Origin: an uncultured Bacteroidia bacterium
GTDB lineage: Bacteria; Bacteroidota; Bacteroidia; Bacteroidales; F082
Direction of reading: 5' to 3'
NCBI GenBank assembly: GCA_902786745.1
Contig: CADADR010000009.1
Coordinates: 57,170-121,169, forward strand
Length of the DNA: 64,000 bases
Under the pieces are notes generated by a model, which saw only the letters and a program-made list of their open reading frames with translations, made no database searches and was not told the origin of the DNA. Each line of letters begins with the position of its first letter. Within the stretch, counting starts at the first letter, position 1. This document shows positions 17,191 through 24,987 of this stretch, piece by piece. Made by a program: the position numbers and the translations under genes.

Positions 17191-17736
17191 ATGGTCATTC
17201 TATTCAACAAGCCATACGGAGTATTGAGTCAATTCACACCCGAAGCGGGGCATCGCGCCCTCGACGAGTTCGGACTCCCTGCGGGGGTATATGCCGCCGG
17301 ACGGTTGGACCACGACAGCGAAGGCGCCTTACTACTCACCGACGACGGGAAGCTTATCAAGAAACTGTTGGATCCCAAGTTTGAGCATCCACGCACCTAT
17401 CTGGCTCAGGTTGACGGGCAAATCACCCCAGAGGCCGTACGACAGTTGGCCAAGGGCGTAGTCATCAAAGGGTACCACACCCGGCCATGCAAGGCCGAAA
17501 TGGTGGAGGCGCCAGAGTGGCTATGGGAAAGGGTGCCACCCATCCGCTATCGTGCCGCCATTCCCACCAGCTGGGTGCGTCTCACCCTCATCGAGGGCAA
17601 GAATCGCCAAATGCGGCACATGACGGCGGCCGTAGGCTTCCCCACACTGCGACTCATCAGAATACAGATTGGCAACATCGCATTGGGAGATTTACAGCCA
17701 GGCGAATGGAAAGTGGTTACTGAAAGGGTAATTTGA
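17191..17736 (+). CDS. RsuA/RluE-family rRNA pseudouridine synthase
   Basis: 181 residues from MVILFNKPYGVLSQF, 10 bp after apbE. It lacks the N-terminal S4 domain, as RluE does. Catalytic Asp lies in GRLDHDSEGALLLTDDG, followed by the typical YLAQVDGQITPEAVRQLAKGV, WVRLTLIEGKNRQMRHMTAAVGFPTLRLIRIQIG. RluE modifies U2457 of 23S rRNA; the RsuA family includes others, so the target is not certain. The gene ends in a strong terminator. Confidence 0.93.
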   Translation: MVILFNKPYGVLSQFTPEAGHRALDEFGLPAGVYAAGRLDHDSEGALLLTDDGKLIKKLLDPKFEHPRTYLAQVDGQITPEAVRQLAKGVVIKGYHTRPCKAEMVEAPEWLWERVPPIRYRAAIPTSWVRLTLIEGKNRQMRHMTAAVGFPTLRLIRIQIGNIALGDLQPGEWKVVTERVI

Positions 17737-17747
17737 TGATATACAAA

Positions 17748-17777
17748 AAAAGAAAGCTGCTTGAGCAGCTTTCTTTT
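17748..17777. terminator. Bidirectional terminator between rluE-like gene and tRNA-Lys
   Basis: AAAAGAAAGCTGC at 17748-17760, TTGA loop, GCAGCTTTCTTTT at 17765-17777: a 13-bp perfect stem with A and T tracts for both directions. Confidence 0.85.
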
Positions 17778-17779
17778 CG

Positions 17780-17852
17780 TACTCCCGCAGGGGGTCGAAC
17801 CCTGGACACCCTGATTAAGAGTCAGGTGCTCTACCAACTGAGCTACGGAAGC
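17780..17852 (-). tRNA. tRNA-Lys (anticodon CTT)
   Basis: 73 nt on the minus strand. The acceptor arms GCTTCCG and CGGGAGT pair (with G-U pairs), the D arm is GCTCAGTTGGTAGAGC, the anticodon stem CCTGA/TCAGG carries the loop CTCTTAA with anticodon CTT, and the T arm has GGTTCGACC. CCA is not encoded. Its promoter is at 17867-17874. Confidence 0.95.
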
Positions 17853-17866
17853 ATCGTTTGTGGCTG

Positions 17867-17874
17867 CAAAAATA
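17867..17874 (-). promoter_or_regulatory. Promoter -7 element for tRNA-Lys
   Basis: TATTTTTG on the minus strand, 14 bp upstream of the tRNA 5' end. Confidence 0.6.
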
Positions 17875-18032
17875 CAACCTTTTTCCTTACGAAGGACGTT
17901 TTTTAACAACTTTTTTTCATATCATATATAATAATCACAATATCAGCATCTTAAAAAATACCATCCTTCAGTTTAGTCATCGCTTAACTCGCTTTCACAA
18001 AAGCGCCGTTTCGCCAAATCAGGGATTCTTCC

Positions 18033-18040
18033 TATTTTTG
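18033..18040 (+). promoter_or_regulatory. Promoter -7 element for the sulfatase-fold gene
   Basis: TATTTTTG 24 bp before the ATG at 18065; supports that start over one about 200 bp upstream. Confidence 0.6.
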
Positions 18041-18064
18041 CACCCCAACCCACATCATCAAACG

Positions 18065-19999
18065 ATGCAAAACGACACGCAACACAACCACGACACCTTT
18101 TGGAAACGCCTGACGAGAAACGACATAACGACACTGCTCCTAAGGTTGTTTTCCGTTTTTCTCGTCATGGGACTCCTCAAAGTGGCCTTTTATGTGATCG
18201 ACAAGCCTTTGTTCGGCCCTTTCAATAACATCCATGAGTTTCTCGACGTCGCAAAAGGGAGCTTGCTCTTCGACACCATGTCCATCCTATGGGCTAACGG
18301 CCTATTCATCCTTCTTTCCATCCTCCCCTTCCGCTTCCGCGAACACAGATGGTACCAGGTCATACTCAGCGTCGTCTTCCTGATCACCAATATCGCCCTC
18401 ATCCTACTCAACAGCGCTGATGTCGTCTACTTCGCCCATACGATGAAACGCCTCACCCTCGAGGACACCCATTTCTCAAGCAACTCCAACAACCTACCCA
18501 TCATTTTCGACTTCATCCAACGCAACCTGACCTTGATCATCATCAGTGGGATCATCATTGCGCTCCTTATCTTGGCATGGAAGCTTATCAAATACAACCC
18601 CACCAAAATCACCAACAACCGGCGCTATTATCTTTACAATAGCATCGCCGCCGTAGTCATCGCCTTGTTATGCGCCTGCGGTATGCGAGGCACCTTCAAC
18701 CCCACTCGACCGTGGGTAAGAATGGAACAAGCGGCGGCCTATTCCCCCGAAAAGGCTTGGCTCACACTCAGCAATCCCTATTGCTTTATGCGTTCCTTGG
18801 ACAAAGCCACAGAATATGATCAAGTGAATTATTTCAGTCCAGATCAGATCGAACAGGTCTATTCCCCCATACATCATATCGACAGCTGCCGTTACGATTT
18901 AGGACATCGCAATGTGCTGGTCTTCATCATGGAGAGTTTCAGTAAGGAGCACTCCAAATTTCTCAACCCCGGGCTTTATCCCAACGAAAAGGGATGCACA
19001 CCTTTCCTTGACTCGCTAATGCGAGAAGGCTACACTTTTGTGAACGCCTACGCCAACGGGATGAAGTCCATCGAGTCGGTCCCTGCCATCCTTGCCTCAA
19101 TACCGTCGTTTAAGACTTCGTTTGCCACTATGCCGGAGTTGTTTGCCGACTTCGAAGCCATGCCAGAGCTATTGGCCAAACAAGGCTATCAGACCTCGTT
19201 TTTTAGCGGAAGCGAACGCAACTCCATGGGCTTTGAGGAAATCTCGCAGCGTTTTGGGGTGCAGCATTGCTATTGCCGTGACGAATTTGAGGCTGTCTAT
19301 CACGTCAACGACAGCACGATTGAGCCTTTCTGGGGCGTTTACGACATGCCTTTCTACCAGTTTATGGCCGATGAAATCGACAAGATGCAAGAGCCTTTCT
19401 TTGCCTCGGTCTTCAACCTGACTTCACATCATCCCTACCGCGTGCCGCCCGACTATGTCGACATTGTGCCGCAAGGGCATACACAGGAGCAACGCGTGGT
19501 GGCCTACACCGACCTCTCGCTACGCAAGTTCTTCGAGCGTGTCAAAACCGCACCTTGGTTCAGCAACACCATCTTCGTCTTCGTCGCCGACCACGTGGCC
19601 CCACTATGCTACGACCCGCATTCCTACACCATGAAAGGGCATTCTTCCATCATCGAATTCATCTACACGCCCGACTCCACCCTGCGTGGCATCGACAGCG
19701 CGACCGTACAGCAACTCGACATCATGCCCACCATATTAGGTCTGGTCGGAAACACCAGCCCATACTTCGCTTTCGGTCGCGACGTGTTCAATGAGCCCCA
19801 ACGCCATCCCATCGCATTCAACTGCATCAACCAGATGTACCAATGCATCACCGACTCCTCGACTTTCTATTTCGACACGAAAAACATAATGAAAAGCATC
19901 GGTCAAACACCGAAAAAGGAAGAGTTGGACTATCTCAAAGCCGTCTTACAGCGCTATGCCGAGAGCCTGACCAATAAAGATTACACGGTAATGCCATAA
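18065..19999 (+). CDS. LTA synthase-like sulfatase-family membrane protein
   Basis: About 644 residues from MQNDTQHNHD; the open frame extends 69 codons upstream, through the tRNA promoter region, so the later ATG is preferred. The N-terminal third has five hydrophobic spans (for example LLLRLFSVFLVMGLLKVAFYVI, YQVILSVVFLITNIALILL, LTLIIISGIIIALLILAWKL). The rest is an alkaline-phosphatase-type domain outside the membrane: RNVLVFIMESFSKEH (nucleophile and metal region), YANGMKSIESVPAILASIPS, FNLTSHHPYRVP, FVADHVAPLCYD. Relatives transfer phosphoglycerol or phosphoethanolamine onto envelope glycans or lipids. Gram-negative envelopes lack lipoteichoic acid, so the acceptor here is unknown. Confidence 0.9.
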   Translation: MQNDTQHNHDTFWKRLTRNDITTLLLRLFSVFLVMGLLKVAFYVIDKPLFGPFNNIHEFLDVAKGSLLFDTMSILWANGLFILLSILPFRFREHRWYQVILSVVFLITNIALILLNSADVVYFAHTMKRLTLEDTHFSSNSNNLPIIFDFIQRNLTLIIISGIIIALLILAWKLIKYNPTKITNNRRYYLYNSIAAVVIALLCACGMRGTFNPTRPWVRMEQAAAYSPEKAWLTLSNPYCFMRSLDKATEYDQVNYFSPDQIEQVYSPIHHIDSCRYDLGHRNVLVFIMESFSKEHSKFLNPGLYPNEKGCTPFLDSLMREGYTFVNAYANGMKSIESVPAILASIPSFKTSFATMPELFADFEAMPELLAKQGYQTSFFSGSERNSMGFEEISQRFGVQHCYCRDEFEAVYHVNDSTIEPFWGVYDMPFYQFMADEIDKMQEPFFASVFNLTSHHPYRVPPDYVDIVPQGHTQEQRVVAYTDLSLRKFFERVKTAPWFSNTIFVFVADHVAPLCYDPHSYTMKGHSSIIEFIYTPDSTLRGIDSATVQQLDIMPTILGLVGNTSPYFAFGRDVFNEPQRHPIAFNCINQMYQCITDSSTFYFDTKNIMKSIGQTPKKEELDYLKAVLQRYAESLTNKDYTVMP

Positions 20000-20042
20000 G
20001 GCATAGGCTGTTTCACGTTTTCTAAAAAATAAGGCGAAAAAA

Positions 20043-20072
20043 TTGCATTGCGATGATTATTTTGTACATTTG
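20043..20072 (+). promoter_or_regulatory. Promoter for the aquaporin gene
   Basis: TTG at 20043-20045 and TACATTTG at 20065-20072 with a 19-bp spacer. Transcription should start near 20080, giving a 5' leader of about 80 nt. Confidence 0.75.
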
Positions 20073-20109
20073 CAGTGTTCCAAAGAACCATATTCGGAGG
20101 AGCAATAGG

Positions 20110-20145
20110 ATGAAAACCAAATCATTAAACCTAATAATTAACTAA
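20110..20145 (+). CDS. Possible leader peptide (11 codons) upstream of aquaporin
   Basis: An ATG at 20110 preceded by GGAGG (20097-20101 region) opens MKTKSLNLIIN and stops at 20143-20145, 13 bp before the aquaporin start. It lies inside the predicted transcript leader. Its ribosome-binding site looks better than the one of the aquaporin gene itself. It may be a regulatory upstream ORF or chance. Confidence 0.3.
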   Translation: MKTKSLNLIIN

Positions 20146-20158
20146 AAACCAAAAAGTT

Positions 20159-20866
20159 ATGAAGACTTGTAACAAATTCTTCGCCGAACTTCTCGGCACG
20201 TTCGTTCTTGTTTTCGGCGGTTGCGGTACTGCAATCTTCGCCGGCAGAGCAGTCGGTTTCCTGGGCGTTGCTATCGCCTTCGGTCTCACCGTGGTGGCCA
20301 TGGCCTATGGCGTCGGTCACATCTCGGGTGCCCACCTGAATCCTGCCGTCAGCTTTGGCGTGTGGGCCAATGGTCGCATGAGCTTCAAAGACATGCTGAT
20401 TTACTGGGCTGCACAGATCATCGGTGGCATCGCTGCCGCTGCAGTCATCTATGCCATTGTGAAATGTGGCGACATCAACCCTGGCAACTTCGCTGCCAAC
20501 GACTTTGGCGCTGACCTCGCCGCTTGTGGCGAAAACTACTGGAACATCAATGCTTGTGGCGCCTTCATCACTGAATGCGTGCTGACCTTCGTGTTCCTGA
20601 TGGTGATCCTCGGTGTCACCGACGGTTGCCACGCCAACGGTAAGTTCGGCGGTCTGGCCATCGGTCTGACCTTGGTGCTCATCCACCTCATCAGCATCCC
20701 GTTGACCAACACCTCCGTCAACCCTGCCCGTTCCATCTCACAAGCCATCTTCGCTGGCGGTTCTGCCCTCAGCCACCTCTGGCTCTTCATCGTGGCCCCG
20801 CTCGTCGGTGCCGGTCTGGCAGGCTTGGCCTACAAAGGTCTTTGCTGCTGCAAGAAGGATAAATAA
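20159..20866 (+). CDS. Aquaporin/MIP family channel
   Basis: 235 residues, standard length for a bacterial aquaporin. Six membrane spans and the two pore half-helices are clear, with NPA signatures in SGAHLNPAVSFGVW (about 58-71) and NTSVNPARSIS (about 189-199), the latter followed by Arg as in the selectivity filter. The start NKFFAELLGTFVLVFGGCGTAIF matches AqpZ-type water channels more than glycerol facilitators, which usually carry Asp after the second NPA. It sits in the inner membrane. It has its own promoter, a leader with a possible short ORF, and a terminator. Confidence 0.95.
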   Translation: MKTCNKFFAELLGTFVLVFGGCGTAIFAGRAVGFLGVAIAFGLTVVAMAYGVGHISGAHLNPAVSFGVWANGRMSFKDMLIYWAAQIIGGIAAAAVIYAIVKCGDINPGNFAANDFGADLAACGENYWNINACGAFITECVLTFVFLMVILGVTDGCHANGKFGGLAIGLTLVLIHLISIPLTNTSVNPARSISQAIFAGGSALSHLWLFIVAPLVGAGLAGLAYKGLCCCKKDK

Positions 20867-20889
20867 TCCTCGACTGTAAAAACCATAAT

Positions 20890-20935
20890 GGCCGTGTCAT
20901 TCGCTGGTAATACCGGCAAAAGGCACGGCCTTTTT
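20890..20935 (+). terminator. Terminator after aquaporin gene
   Basis: GGCCGTG at 20890-20896 pairs with CACGGCC at 20924-20930, followed by five T. Confidence 0.75.
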
Positions 20936-20956
20936 CATTGACTAAAACAAACGACT

Positions 20957-22924
20957 ATGAAAAAGACACTACTATTGCTTGCCCTCTTCTCCTTTTCATT
21001 AGGCTTGGTTGCTCAGCAACCTGCCACGCGGGCTTTCATTGGCACAGACGGTATCATCAAAACCGAAAGCATACTTACCCAACTACCTCCAGCAAGCCGC
21101 GACGGCTTGACACCCATGTCCGGCTTCCCGCTGAGCTTCAGTTCCAACACCACCTACAAACCCATGCGTGGTCTAGCACTAGCTGACCTCAACAATGACG
21201 GTGCCGATGAGATCATCCTATGCCACAACGAGGAAATCAACGTCATCGACGGACAAGGCAACGTGCTTTGGACACAACCTTTGGTGGGAGGCATGGCCCA
21301 GTATCCTGCCGCTGTTGGCGACATCAACAAAGACGGAACACTTGAAATCGTATCCCTTACTGCCTATGGCAACGCCCGTGGCGGCATCAACGTCTTCGAT
21401 GCTTCGGGCAATATTTTGATGGCTACGGTCACCAATAACAACCCACTCATCTGCGCTCCCGTCTTGGCCGACCTCAACAACGACAGTGAATTGGAGATCA
21501 TCTTCTGCGGTCGAGGAAAGGCCTCGGCCAGTATCTCAGCTGGCATCCATGCATGGAACCTGCAAGGCGAAGAAATCGAAGGCTTCCCCTTTGAGTTGCC
21601 TTCTACACCTGCTTTCACTCCCACCTTGGCCGACATCGACGGTGACGGTTCCCTTGAGATGTTTGTTTCAACAACCACCGCTTTGTATTGCGTCAGTCAT
21701 ACTGGCGAAGAGATATATAGGGTGGACAGCGAAGAAGCCTACAAATACTCCTATCAATCGCCGCTCGTTGTTGACTTCGAAGGCGATGGCAACTGGAGCA
21801 TCGTTGGCGCCTGTCATGGCGACAACCCAAACCATTATGTGCGCGATGCCCACACGGGTGAGTACCTGTCTGGATGGCCTAAACCCGTCTCCTATTGGAC
21901 TTATTCCGCCCCGACGGTGGTCAAAAACGGTGACCAATATGCCATCTTTATGGGCGTCTCTGGCGAAGGCAACGTGTTCTACCAATACGATATGAGCGGC
22001 AACATAGCTCCTGGATTTCCGCTTAACTTGACTTCCGGAGTCGAAGGTTTCATTTCCGTAGCCGACATCGATGGCGACGGCGAAAACGAAATCATCACCG
22101 ACTTCAACCTGATGGATGGCGAACAAGGCTACATCCGCGCTTGGGAGATGGACGGCACCGAGGTGACCGAAGGCTTCCCATTGCGCCCGCAAGGCCTTTC
22201 CTATATGAACGGTGCCAATTTCGGCGACATCGACGGTGATGGCAACCTTGAGATTGTCACCTTGACCTATGTCCAGAACTTCTCTCCCGATGACCCTGTT
22301 TATGTGACCGCTTATGCCTTGAATCAACCTGTTGAAAATCTAGTCTTTGGCACTTACAAAGGTAGCAACGACCGCATGGGCTGGATTCGCGAAGAAGAGG
22401 TGGTCGTCAGCTGCAATCCTGTCCGCGATTTGGAGGCAGAAACCGGCGGTGACGTATCACAAGTGTATCTGCACTGGACCGAACCCGAACCTGGCTCAAC
22501 AGGCAACCTGTTAGGCTACCTCATCCAGAAGAATGGCGAGCTCTTGCAAGAATTCTTGGAAACGCCGGAATATATGGATTTCGAAGTTGAGTTCTTCCAA
22601 ACATACGAATACGTCGTCATCGCTGTGTTCGACGATAACTGTGAGTCGGCCTGCGCCCCACTTTCGATAGAGGTGATTCCTGATGCCGTCCCAGAATACA
22701 GCAAGGAAGCCAAGGTCTATCCGAACCCTGCCAAGAACATACTTCACGTCGAAGGCGTAGGCCTTAGTCAAGTAGAAGTGTTCAATATCATGGGCCAAAG
22801 CGTGATGAACATCAACGAAAACTTTGAGACAATCGACATCGGCCACCTGCAAAATGGCATCTATTTTATCCGCATCAAGACCACTGAAGGAGAAAAGACC
22901 GTGAAATTGGTCATTGAAAAGTAA
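20957..22924 (+). CDS. FG-GAP/VCBS repeat protein with T9SS sorting domain
   Basis: 655 residues. The signal peptide ends LVA before Gln. Six FG-GAP-type calcium loops are visible: DLNNDGADEI, DINKDGTLEI, DLNNDSELEI, DIDGDGSLEM, DIDGDGENEI and DIDGDGNLEI, together making an integrin-like beta propeller (about 70-460). A fibronectin-III-like domain follows (about 480-575). The end (VYPNPAKNILHVEGVGLSQVEVFNIMGQS ... GIYFIRIKTTEGEKTVKLVIEK, cited in pieces) is a type A T9SS sorting domain. A secreted, calcium-dependent surface protein, perhaps adhesive or a binding scaffold. hemW follows 1 bp after its stop. Confidence 0.88.
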   Translation: MKKTLLLLALFSFSLGLVAQQPATRAFIGTDGIIKTESILTQLPPASRDGLTPMSGFPLSFSSNTTYKPMRGLALADLNNDGADEIILCHNEEINVIDGQGNVLWTQPLVGGMAQYPAAVGDINKDGTLEIVSLTAYGNARGGINVFDASGNILMATVTNNNPLICAPVLADLNNDSELEIIFCGRGKASASISAGIHAWNLQGEEIEGFPFELPSTPAFTPTLADIDGDGSLEMFVSTTTALYCVSHTGEEIYRVDSEEAYKYSYQSPLVVDFEGDGNWSIVGACHGDNPNHYVRDAHTGEYLSGWPKPVSYWTYSAPTVVKNGDQYAIFMGVSGEGNVFYQYDMSGNIAPGFPLNLTSGVEGFISVADIDGDGENEIITDFNLMDGEQGYIRAWEMDGTEVTEGFPLRPQGLSYMNGANFGDIDGDGNLEIVTLTYVQNFSPDDPVYVTAYALNQPVENLVFGTYKGSNDRMGWIREEEVVVSCNPVRDLEAETGGDVSQVYLHWTEPEPGSTGNLLGYLIQKNGELLQEFLETPEYMDFEVEFFQTYEYVVIAVFDDNCESACAPLSIEVIPDAVPEYSKEAKVYPNPAKNILHVEGVGLSQVEVFNIMGQSVMNINENFETIDIGHLQNGIYFIRIKTTEGEKTVKLVIEK

Positions 22925-22925
22925 G

Positions 22926-24116
22926 ATGGCTGGCATCTACATCCATATTCCTTTCTGCAACTCGAAATGCGCCTATTGCGGGTTCTATTCGCTGCCTTCC
23001 TTAAAGCTGAAAGATCGCTTCTTGGAGGCTTTGAAAGCGGAGATTGAAGAACGAAAGGATTACTTAAAGCAAAGGAGTCATTGCGGGCTTGACCCGCAAT
23101 CTCCTTCGCTTTTGCAGAGCCATCACACCCCTCCCATCAACACCATCTATTTCGGCGGTGGCACGCCTTCCTTACTATCCATAAAGGAAATCGGCGAGCT
23201 GCTACAACTTATTAAGGAGACGTATCCCGTCGCCGAAAACGCTGAAATCACCCTTGAAGCCAATCCCGACACGCTGTCGTTGGCATACCTCGAAGGTTTG
23301 CGACAGCTTGGAGTCAACAGGCTCAGCATCGGCATTCAAAGCTTTTTCGACAATGACTTGAAGTATCTGAGCCGTCGCCATGACTCACAACATGCCCGAC
23401 AATGTATCGATTGGGCCAAACAAGCGGGCTTCAGTGATATCAGCATTGATTTGATTTATGGTCTGCCCACCTCAAACGCAGAGCAATGGAACCGCAACCT
23501 TGACCTCTTTTTCGCATTGGACCTCCCCCACCTCTCGGCCTACGCACTTACTTTGGAACCCAATGCCATTTTAACCAAACAAATCGAATTGGGCAAGGTG
23601 CAGCCCGTCAACGAGGAGGATGCCTTGCGCGATTATGAAATCCTATGCCAGCGCGCCGCCGAAAACGGTTATTTGCATTATGAGATTTCCAACTTTTGCC
23701 GTCGTGGGATGCATTCGAAGCATAACGCGAGCTATTGGTTCGGGACACCATACTTAGGCTTCGGACCTTCGGCACATTCCTTCGATGGCACTTCTCGGCA
23801 ATGGAATGTTTCCAGCGTTGAACGCTATTGCGTCAGGGTCCCTGAGCCTGTCGAAGGGCCCTTTTACGAAAAAGAAATCCTCTCTCTGGAGCAGCAATAC
23901 GACGAATACGTCATGCTGCGCCTGCGGACCCATTGGGGCATCGACCTGAAATGGCTCAAACGCGAGATGGGTGAACGTTTCTCCACCTATTGCGAACAAC
24001 ATGCCCAACCTTTGATTGCCCAAGGCAGGCTCTCACAAACACGAGAATTCCTCTACCTCACCGACCAACAGATGCTCTTCGCCGACGGCGTGGCCGAGGA
24101 ATTGTTCTGGGAATAA
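22926..24116 (+). CDS. hemW: Radical SAM haem chaperone HemW with two repeat-derived inserts
   Basis: 396 residues from MAGIYIHIPF (a TTG four codons earlier would overlap the previous gene). The radical SAM cluster motif CNSKCAYC lies at 11-18. HemW family features follow: INTIYFGGGTPSLLS, EITLEANPDTLSLAYL, GVNRLSIGIQSF, SIDLIYGLPTSN, LSAYALTLEPNA and the C-terminal HemW domain. HemW delivers haem to respiratory enzymes. Two segments look foreign: RSHCGLDPQSPSLLQ at about 50-64 and RVPEPVEGPF at about 303-312. Both are encoded by palindromic DNA of dispersed-repeat type and keep the frame. It converges with the following minus-strand gene with a 1-bp gap. Confidence 0.93.
   Translation: MAGIYIHIPFCNSKCAYCGFYSLPSLKLKDRFLEALKAEIEERKDYLKQRSHCGLDPQSPSLLQSHHTPPINTIYFGGGTPSLLSIKEIGELLQLIKETYPVAENAEITLEANPDTLSLAYLEGLRQLGVNRLSIGIQSFFDNDLKYLSRRHDSQHARQCIDWAKQAGFSDISIDLIYGLPTSNAEQWNRNLDLFFALDLPHLSAYALTLEPNAILTKQIELGKVQPVNEEDALRDYEILCQRAAENGYLHYEISNFCRRGMHSKHNASYWFGTPYLGFGPSAHSFDGTSRQWNVSSVERYCVRVPEPVEGPFYEKEILSLEQQYDEYVMLRLRTHWGIDLKWLKREMGERFSTYCEQHAQPLIAQGRLSQTREFLYLTDQQMLFADGVAEELFWE
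23069..23116. repeat. Palindromic dispersed-type repeat inside hemW (first)
   Basis: GGAG-TCA-TTGCGGG-CTTGA-CCCGCAA-T-CTCC (23074-23104) with longer imperfect arms. It adds about 15 codons to hemW between the first helix region and the IYFGGGTP strand, without breaking the frame. Confidence 0.6.
23835..23863. repeat. Palindromic dispersed-type repeat inside hemW (second)
   Basis: AGGGTCCCTGAGCCTG followed by TCGAAGGGCCCT; encodes VPEPVEGP in frame. A related, rearranged copy is present at 24906-24954. Confidence 0.6.
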
Positions 24117-24117
24117 A

Positions 24118-24759
24118 TTAGAAATAGAAATACGCTGCAATTGAGCCACTATTCCACCTGAATCCAAGTGATTCGCTTTCATAGAATGGCTCGCCCGTAT
24201 AATAATACTTCAGACTACCATATTGTAAATCTCCAGCGACCACACCCATCGAGAATCTTGGGGTTACCTTAAATTGGAAAGCCAACAAATTGGCATACAA
24301 ATAAAAGCCTCTATAAGGATATGATGACGATTGATAACTCGATTCTTCATGCGTGTATTTCCCAAGCTCGAAACTGACACCGACCTCAGGGGTATAGTAG
24401 AATCGGTCAGCAAGCTGGAAATAATATGAAACATTCGGGCTGAGCGTAATGCCTCTGTTAATGTTATTCAACCAAACTGTAGACACTTTCTCACGAGGAG
24501 ATTGAATTGAATAGCCAGAGACAGCGAGTTCGAGACGAAAACCATCCGTCACGAAATAGCCAAAACCGATTCCTAAACCGAATTCGGTATTCATTGGCTG
24601 TTGTGACAATTGCGTCGTTTGATTGTTATAAATCTCGTATGATGAGAACTTACCCAACGAGGCATGGATAGATGTCAAAACGTACATATCTCCCTTGTTT
24701 TGAGCCAAAGCTCCAATTGAAACGGCTATAAGCCCAAAGAGTAATACTAATTTTCTCAT
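24118..24759 (-). CDS. Outer-membrane beta-barrel protein, unknown function
   Basis: 213 residues from MRKLVLLFGL; the signal peptide ends ALA before Gln. The mature part alternates hydrophobic and polar residues with many Tyr and Phe, in strands such as FGLGIGFGYFVTDGFRLELAVSGY, NVSYYFQLADRFYYTPEVGVSFELG and a terminal FRWNSGSIAAYFYF ending in Phe. This is the pattern of a small eight- to ten-stranded outer-membrane barrel (OmpA/porin-family-like). It has its own promoter at 24790-24797. Ligand or role unknown. Confidence 0.75.
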   Translation of the reverse strand: MRKLVLLFGLIAVSIGALAQNKGDMYVLTSIHASLGKFSSYEIYNNQTTQLSQQPMNTEFGLGIGFGYFVTDGFRLELAVSGYSIQSPREKVSTVWLNNINRGITLSPNVSYYFQLADRFYYTPEVGVSFELGKYTHEESSYQSSSYPYRGFYLYANLLAFQFKVTPRFSMGVVAGDLQYGSLKYYYTGEPFYESESLGFRWNSGSIAAYFYF

Positions 24760-24789
24760 AATGCTTAGTTTTAAGGTGATTACTGCATA

Positions 24790-24797
24790 CAAAAATA
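24790..24797 (-). promoter_or_regulatory. Promoter -7 element for the small barrel gene
   Basis: TATTTTTG on the minus strand, 31 bp upstream of the start at 24759. Confidence 0.55.
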
Positions 24798-24871
24798 GAG
24801 AATAATTCGATTCTCACAGCATCATTTCAAAAATAAACTGAAAAAAAGCCCCGACGAACCATTTTCTTTCC

Positions 24872-24879
24872 TATTTTTG
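24872..24879 (+). promoter_or_regulatory. Promoter -7 element for the C69 peptidase gene
   Basis: TATTTTTG; the predicted leader (about 100 nt) then contains the palindromic repeat at 24906-24954. Confidence 0.55.
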
Positions 24880-24905
24880 GACTCCCAAATCATTATGACG
24901 GACTA

Positions 24906-24954
24906 AGGTCCCTGAGCCTGCGATCCCTGAGGCCCCTCGAAGGGTCGAAGGGCC
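24906..24954. repeat. Rearranged copy of the hemW-type repeat in a 5' leader
   Basis: Contains GGTCCCTGAGCCTG as in hemW, then a partial second copy (CCCTGAGG-CCCCTCGAAGGG) and TCGAAGGGCC. It can fold into a GC-rich hairpin within the leader of the C69 peptidase gene. Confidence 0.55.
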
Positions 24955-24987
24955 GGTTTCTTGAATACAAACACAAACACATTCAAT

